From contig NZ_BCTC01000016.1 in the NCBI RefSeq assembly GCF_001571085.1, positions 1 to 64,000 on the forward strand: a DNA stretch of 64,000 nt. Reading direction: 5' to 3'. Below the pieces are notes generated by a model, which was given only the letters and a program-made list of their open reading frames with translations, was not told the origin of the DNA and made no database searches. A program made the translations under genes and the position numbers. Positions 60,733 to 64,000 of this stretch are shown here, piece after piece; position 1 is the stretch's first letter, and each line of letters starts with the position of its first letter. Source of the stretch: Azohydromonas lata NBRC 102462. GTDB lineage: Bacteria; Pseudomonadota; Gammaproteobacteria; Burkholderiales; Burkholderiaceae_C.

Positions 60733-60851
60733 GCGGCCAGCACCTGCGCCAGCAGTTCCTCGTCGCTGGGCTGCTGCTGCTGCGCTTGATCATCGAGGAA
60801 ATGCGCCTTGCATTCCTGCGCGACGAGAGTCCTGGTGAGAATCGTTGTCAT
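60729..60851 (-). CDS. 40-residue mini-gene
   Basis: Reads MTTILTRTLVAQECKAHFLD, then a glutamine run (AQQQQ) and PSDEELLAQVLAA at the end. Well-formed for a small protein and coupled to the next frame by a four-base overlap, but it has no clear ribosome-binding site. Unknown function. Confidence 0.4.
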   Translation of the reverse strand: MTTILTRTLVAQECKAHFLDDQAQQQQPSDEELLAQVLAA

Positions 60852-61135
60852 TTTCAGGAAAAATGGTGCGCTTGATCTCAAAAATACCAAGCAAGTAACA
60901 CCTTGGTGAAGCGCAAGGAAGGTTGGACGTCAGCATGTCGTAAATGCTTATCGTGTAACGAGATGGCGCACCGTTCCTGCTGGTTTAAAAATATGCAGAC
61001 TATGTCCATCAGCATTTCCAACAGGGCAGTTCTCCACCTTCCCATGCGCTATAGATCTATGTCAGAATCTTAGTCTTCGTCAAGACGTCTGGGATCGTTT
61101 GATACAGAATCAGAAGAGGGATTGAGGGAGAAGAC
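60852..61135. other. Intergenic region
   Basis: AT-rich sequence before the zinc-finger gene. A CATAGATCTATAG-type palindromic segment near 61048-61060 may be regulatory. GGGAGAAG sits six bases before the ATG at 61136. No gene supported. Confidence 0.4.
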
Positions 61136-61999
61136 ATGTGCAACGCTCACAACCATCCACCAGGCTGCAATTGCGGGTGGGGCGGTGTATGGTATGGCGG
61201 TGTGAGTAGTAGTGAGTCCGATTGGTTGTTTCGACATGAACCTAAGCCGCGCCAACTCGGGTTTCAGAGGGCCACAACATCGCCAGTAGCTCGTGGTTTC
61301 ACAGTTCCTAACTCACGCTGTCCGGTGTGTGGTGAGCGTGTTTACTACTATGAATCGCCTTACGGCGGCCGCGTATTTTTTGACAGTTTGGGTCCGCCAT
61401 GGCCGAAGCATCCTTGTACGTCTGGTACGGACACAAATGGATGTCGCAATAAATCGATGTCGTGGCATACAACTGGCTGGCATTCTTTGGCTTCAGTAAC
61501 GATTGATGCCCATGTTTCTGCCATCAATCTCTACAGATTAACCGGTCAATACGATGGGCGCAATTACAGTATGTATTTCAGCGCCCGTGAGATTGTCGCG
61601 GTGGAAATAGTGAGAATCAGAAAAGTCGGTCTTGGAGAATTTGAGTTGTCGATGTTGGACTATAATTCATCCGAAAAAACTTGGTATTCATGGGGTGGTC
61701 GAGCTTATGTCGGGGAGGATCGCGCCTTGCGAGCAACCCCTCTCGCCAAATCGATTGTCCATGCACATGGAAATAAAAATTCTTTTTCCCAACCGCAGCA
61801 ATCAAGCACTCAATACTATTTGCATACGGTAATGCCACAGGCCGTGCACTGGCAACAGCAACTTAAGCCGCCGCATTTAGACAAGCCCAAGAGCGAATTG
61901 ATCAAGTGCCCGCATTGTCGAAACCATGTCAAGGAAACCAGATTGAAACGCCACATACGCCTAGTGCATGGGGAAACGCTGCCCGGAGTTTCTTCTTGA
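61136..61999 (+). CDS. Zinc-binding protein with C2H2-like end
   Basis: A 287-residue protein. The N-terminus is rich in Cys/His/Gly (MCNAHNHPPGCNCGWGG). A second zinc site is made by RCPVCGERVYYYESPYGGRV with KHPCT and NGC downstream. The C-terminus has IKCPHCRNHVKETRLKRHIR followed by LVHG, a C2H2-type finger. The centre (VSAINLYRLTGQYDGRNYSM, then SAREIVAVEIVRIRKV) looks like a beta-rich domain. No known family assigned by me. Its 3' end overlaps the start of the truncated recombinase frame, so its insertion probably removed the recombinase N-terminus. Confidence 0.65.
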   Translation: MCNAHNHPPGCNCGWGGVWYGGVSSSESDWLFRHEPKPRQLGFQRATTSPVARGFTVPNSRCPVCGERVYYYESPYGGRVFFDSLGPPWPKHPCTSGTDTNGCRNKSMSWHTTGWHSLASVTIDAHVSAINLYRLTGQYDGRNYSMYFSAREIVAVEIVRIRKVGLGEFELSMLDYNSSEKTWYSWGGRAYVGEDRALRATPLAKSIVHAHGNKNSFSQPQQSSTQYYLHTVMPQAVHWQQQLKPPHLDKPKSELIKCPHCRNHVKETRLKRHIRLVHGETLPGVSS

Positions 62000-62468
62000 A
62001 GAAAACAGTAAGCTACGCGCGTGTTATTTGGTTGCCCTGCGGGTTCGTGACGTATGCCATGGCGACAAAATCGCCAACCGCGCTATTGTTCTTCAGCGCA
62101 AAATCCAACGGCCGGTCCAGTTTGAGATCACACCCACGGCTCAGGACGCCCTGCAAACCTGGATTCGAGATGCTGGGCTGAAGTCCGACGGTTGCCTGTT
62201 CCCCAGTCGGATTCACCAGTCGCCGCATATTGGAACCCGGCAGTACGCCAGAATGCTTCATGATTGGGTCGAGGAAATGGGCCTTGACCCAACGGCGTAC
62301 GGCACGCACTCGATGCGAAGAACAAAGGCCTCGCTGATCTACAAACGGACCAAGAACCTGCGTGCAGTTCAGATCCTGCTTGGTCACTCCAAGCTGGAGA
62401 GCACGGTGCGCTATCTCGGCATCGAGGTCGATGATGCGCTGGAGATTGCTGAGCAGATTGAGATTTGA
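61968..62468 (+). pseudogene. N-truncated tyrosine recombinase (integrase)
   Basis: From about residue 14 of this 166-codon frame the sequence is a tyrosine-recombinase catalytic domain. It has SKLRACYLVALRVRDV (first catalytic Arg in KLR), then GTHSMRRTKASLIY (the HxxR box), LGHSKLESTVRYLGIE with the nucleophile Tyr, and the end EIAEQIEI. The first 14 residues derive from the 3' end of the zinc-protein gene, and the 30-50 N-terminal residues of the family are missing. It likely integrated the element or island originally. Loss of the N-terminus makes activity doubtful. Confidence 0.75.
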
Positions 62469-62493
62469 ACAATTGACCCGGCGGAGGCCGGCT

Positions 62494-62515
62494 GCGCCCG
62501 CTCAGCAGCGGGCGC
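62494..62515. other. Strong hairpin after the recombinase
   Basis: GCGCCCGCT, loop CAGC, AGCGGGCGC: nine perfect pairs. There is no T-run on either side, so it is not a clear terminator. It could be part of an attachment or recombination region. Confidence 0.5.
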
Positions 62516-62562
62516 ATAAGTGCCCGCTACCGACGTTCAACTTGCCACGGTAAACAGTCGTT

Positions 62563-62613
62563 TTGCAGCGGGAGCAGTCGTCCGACCAGGGTTTACAAAC
62601 CGCGGCAGCCAGC
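62563..62613 (+). repeat. Imperfect 51-bp direct repeat, right copy
   Basis: Partner of 57961-58011 (42 of 51 identical, no gaps). It lies 95 bases after the recombinase frame, near the right end of the AT-rich island. Confidence 0.7.
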
Positions 62614-62766
62614 CAAAAGCGACTGTACTTCGACGTCTTCTCTCCAGCATCGGCTATTCAACAGCACTATCGAATCCAAAATGTTGTGCTCAAGCTGGAC
62701 CAGTGCCATCAACTGTCTATACCAAGCCTTACACTGAGCAGTGCTACTCAAACATCGTTCTTAGAA

Positions 62767-64000
62767 TTGGCAGACATAGGCCCAGATGGCAGAAATGAAC
62801 CGCCAGTCAAAGGATTTCCAGCCAAACGGACGGATCATAGCTGGCACGCCCTTTTGATCAGCCACCTCGCAGTCGGCACAATCACGGGCTTGGTGTTATG
62901 GGCATTGACGAACGTGTCTGCCTCGTTGCCTGCCGAAATTGTTGGCGCCTGCTTGTACATGACGATTGCCACCGCCTTAGGATGGTTGTTATCTCATGGC
63001 GCTTACTCCTCGGCCAAGGCAAAAACTATTTTTGCAATTTTGCTTGGTCTTGTCTTCGGGTTGCTGGGTGCCCACGCAGGGCTGGCTACAGATGGTGGTG
63101 GGAGATTCGGGCCGCCATTGGGGCACATGTTGGCCGCTTTGGTAGTTGGTTTCATCACACTGCCGTTGGCCGCTGGCTGGCGGCAGACAATACGGCGCTT
63201 TGATTACCCAAGCCTCTTTCAATTTGCTTGGCGCAATGCGCTGCTCATTTTATTAAGTTGTGCCTTGACAGGCCTGCTGTGGGTCCTGTTGGTAGCCGCT
63301 GCCTGGCTCATGGAGAGCATCGGCATACGCCAGTTTAATGAAATCTTGGTTTCCCCCGCATTCAGGATCGTCCTGACGGCGTCTGCGCTTGGCCTGTCAA
63401 CCGGACTGGTGCTAATTCTGGCCGACACAACGTCAAGCAGCATCAGCGGCTTGCTTTCGCTCATTAGTTGGTTTTTGCCGCTTGCTCAAGCCTTTGCGGT
63501 CATCTGGCTGGTGGCGCTACTTATCACTGGTGTTGAACCTTTGTTCGCAACACGCAGCGCGGCGTTCTACTTGCTTTGGTTTGCTTTGCTTGCGATCGTT
63601 TTCGTAAATGCCGCTTTTCAGGATGGGCGTAAACCGCCGGTCTACCCTCCTTTCCTTGCTTCGGTCTTGCGTGCAGCTTGGATCACGTTTCCGGTACTCT
63701 GCGCTCTTGCCTGCTGGGCTCTTGCTCAGCGGGTTCAGCAACATGGTTGGACACAGGCTCGAATCTGGGCTGCAGTTGTGGCGCTGTTGATCACCATGCA
63801 CGCAGTTGGATATGTCACTTCGCTCGTTTTCCGCAGGCGCGCATGGATGGCCACGATCGCACCGACAAACGTCGCGGCGGCACTTCTTGAAGTCGCTTTT
63901 GTGACAGCTCTGATCAGCCCCATTGCCGATGTGCGCATGCTTGCTGCGAATGATCAGGTGGCACGGCTTCAAGCGGGGAAAGTTACACTCGCCGAATTCG
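62767..64000 (+). CDS. DUF4153 membrane protein (5' start uncertain, runs off the window)
   Basis: An uninterrupted frame enters from a stop at about 62552 and stays open to the end of the window. The protein shows about ten transmembrane segments (for example ISHLAVGTITGLVLWALTN and LLILLSCALTGLLWVLLVAA). It ends with PIADVRMLAANDQVARLQAG and KVTLAEF, the conserved start of the DUF4153 C-terminal region. The TTG at 62767, giving MADIGPDGRNEPPVKG, is a plausible start. No ATG occurs in frame before 62959, and no ribosome-binding site is evident. It may be a fusion to upstream sequence at the island junction. Function of DUF4153 is unknown. Confidence 0.72.
   Translation, partial: MADIGPDGRNEPPVKGFPAKRTDHSWHALLISHLAVGTITGLVLWALTNVSASLPAEIVGACLYMTIATALGWLLSHGAYSSAKAKTIFAILLGLVFGLLGAHAGLATDGGGRFGPPLGHMLAALVVGFITLPLAAGWRQTIRRFDYPSLFQFAWRNALLILLSCALTGLLWVLLVAAAWLMESIGIRQFNEILVSPAFRIVLTASALGLSTGLVLILADTTSSSISGLLSLISWFLPLAQAFAVIWLVALLITGVEPLFATRSAAFYLLWFALLAIVFVNAAFQDGRKPPVYPPFLASVLRAAWITFPVLCALACWALAQRVQQHGWTQARIWAAVVALLITMHAVGYVTSLVFRRRAWMATIAPTNVAAALLEVAFVTALISPIADVRMLAANDQVARLQAGKVTLAEF

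Overview
The window is GC-rich DNA with codon use and gene families typical of a betaproteobacterium (Burkholderiales, probably Comamonadaceae-like). This is an inference from pcaF, the hybrid sensor kinases, the IS701 remnant and the P-type conjugation genes; no rRNA or marker gene is present to fix the taxon. It reads as a chromosome segment carrying an integrated conjugative element (or integrated plasmid), with an AT-rich island at the element's right side.

Positions 1-18,200 are chromosome-like. They hold the end of an unidentified gene, a 3-oxoadipyl-CoA thiolase (pcaF), a MATE exporter, and then a cluster of hybrid sensor histidine kinases (4040-7150 plus; 10424-12778, 13951-15463 and 15468-17705 minus). 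One of these kinases is frameshifted and a further kinase survives only as a C-terminal scrap at 7271-7501. Between them lie small genes, including three paralogues resembling ribosome modulation factor (9100-9321, 9761-10018, 17961-18194). The region also has a broken IS701-family transposase and several gene-poor stretches.

Positions 19,000-28,900 are the maintenance and mobilization part of the element. In order they carry a RES-type toxin-antitoxin pair with an operator, a truncated H-NS-like protein, a TumE/TumA pair, an AcrVA2-like anti-CRISPR homologue interrupted by one stop codon, an XRE regulator, and two promoters sharing the same palindrome in their spacers. These are followed by a MobC/relaxase pair with a candidate nic site, and a ribbon-helix-helix/ParA/ParB operon. 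The ParB gene contains three evenly spaced KorB-operator-like palindromes.

Positions 29,000-47,400 are a complete P-type (VirB/VirD4) type IV secretion operon, with most genes overlapping by 4 bases: trbM-like, virB1, 2, 3, 4, an unknown, virB6, 5, 8, 9, 10, a degenerate virB11 fragment, virB11, virD4, an OmpA-like lipoprotein, a very large LPD7-type polyvalent protein and traX. Positions 47,400-50,000 hold six small genes without clear families, some AT-rich.

Positions 49,970-54,710 (minus strand) hold a stripped type I-F CRISPR-Cas system: a 4-repeat array followed by cas8f, cas5f, cas7f and cas6f. There is no cas1 and no cas2-3 in the window. The Cas8f is unusually long. Then follow a zinc-ribbon membrane protein, a single-stranded DNA-binding protein and an ACT-domain protein.

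Positions 57,900-62,600 are an AT-rich island bounded by two imperfect 51-bp direct repeats (42/51 identical). It contains a RibD-like deaminase with an unassigned C-terminal domain, an 82-bp IS-like relic, a HEIGH metallopeptidase, two tiny coupled genes, a zinc-finger protein and an N-truncated tyrosine recombinase. It resembles a defence-type cargo island, but that role is inferred from context only. A DUF4153 membrane protein, probably chromosomal, runs off the right end.
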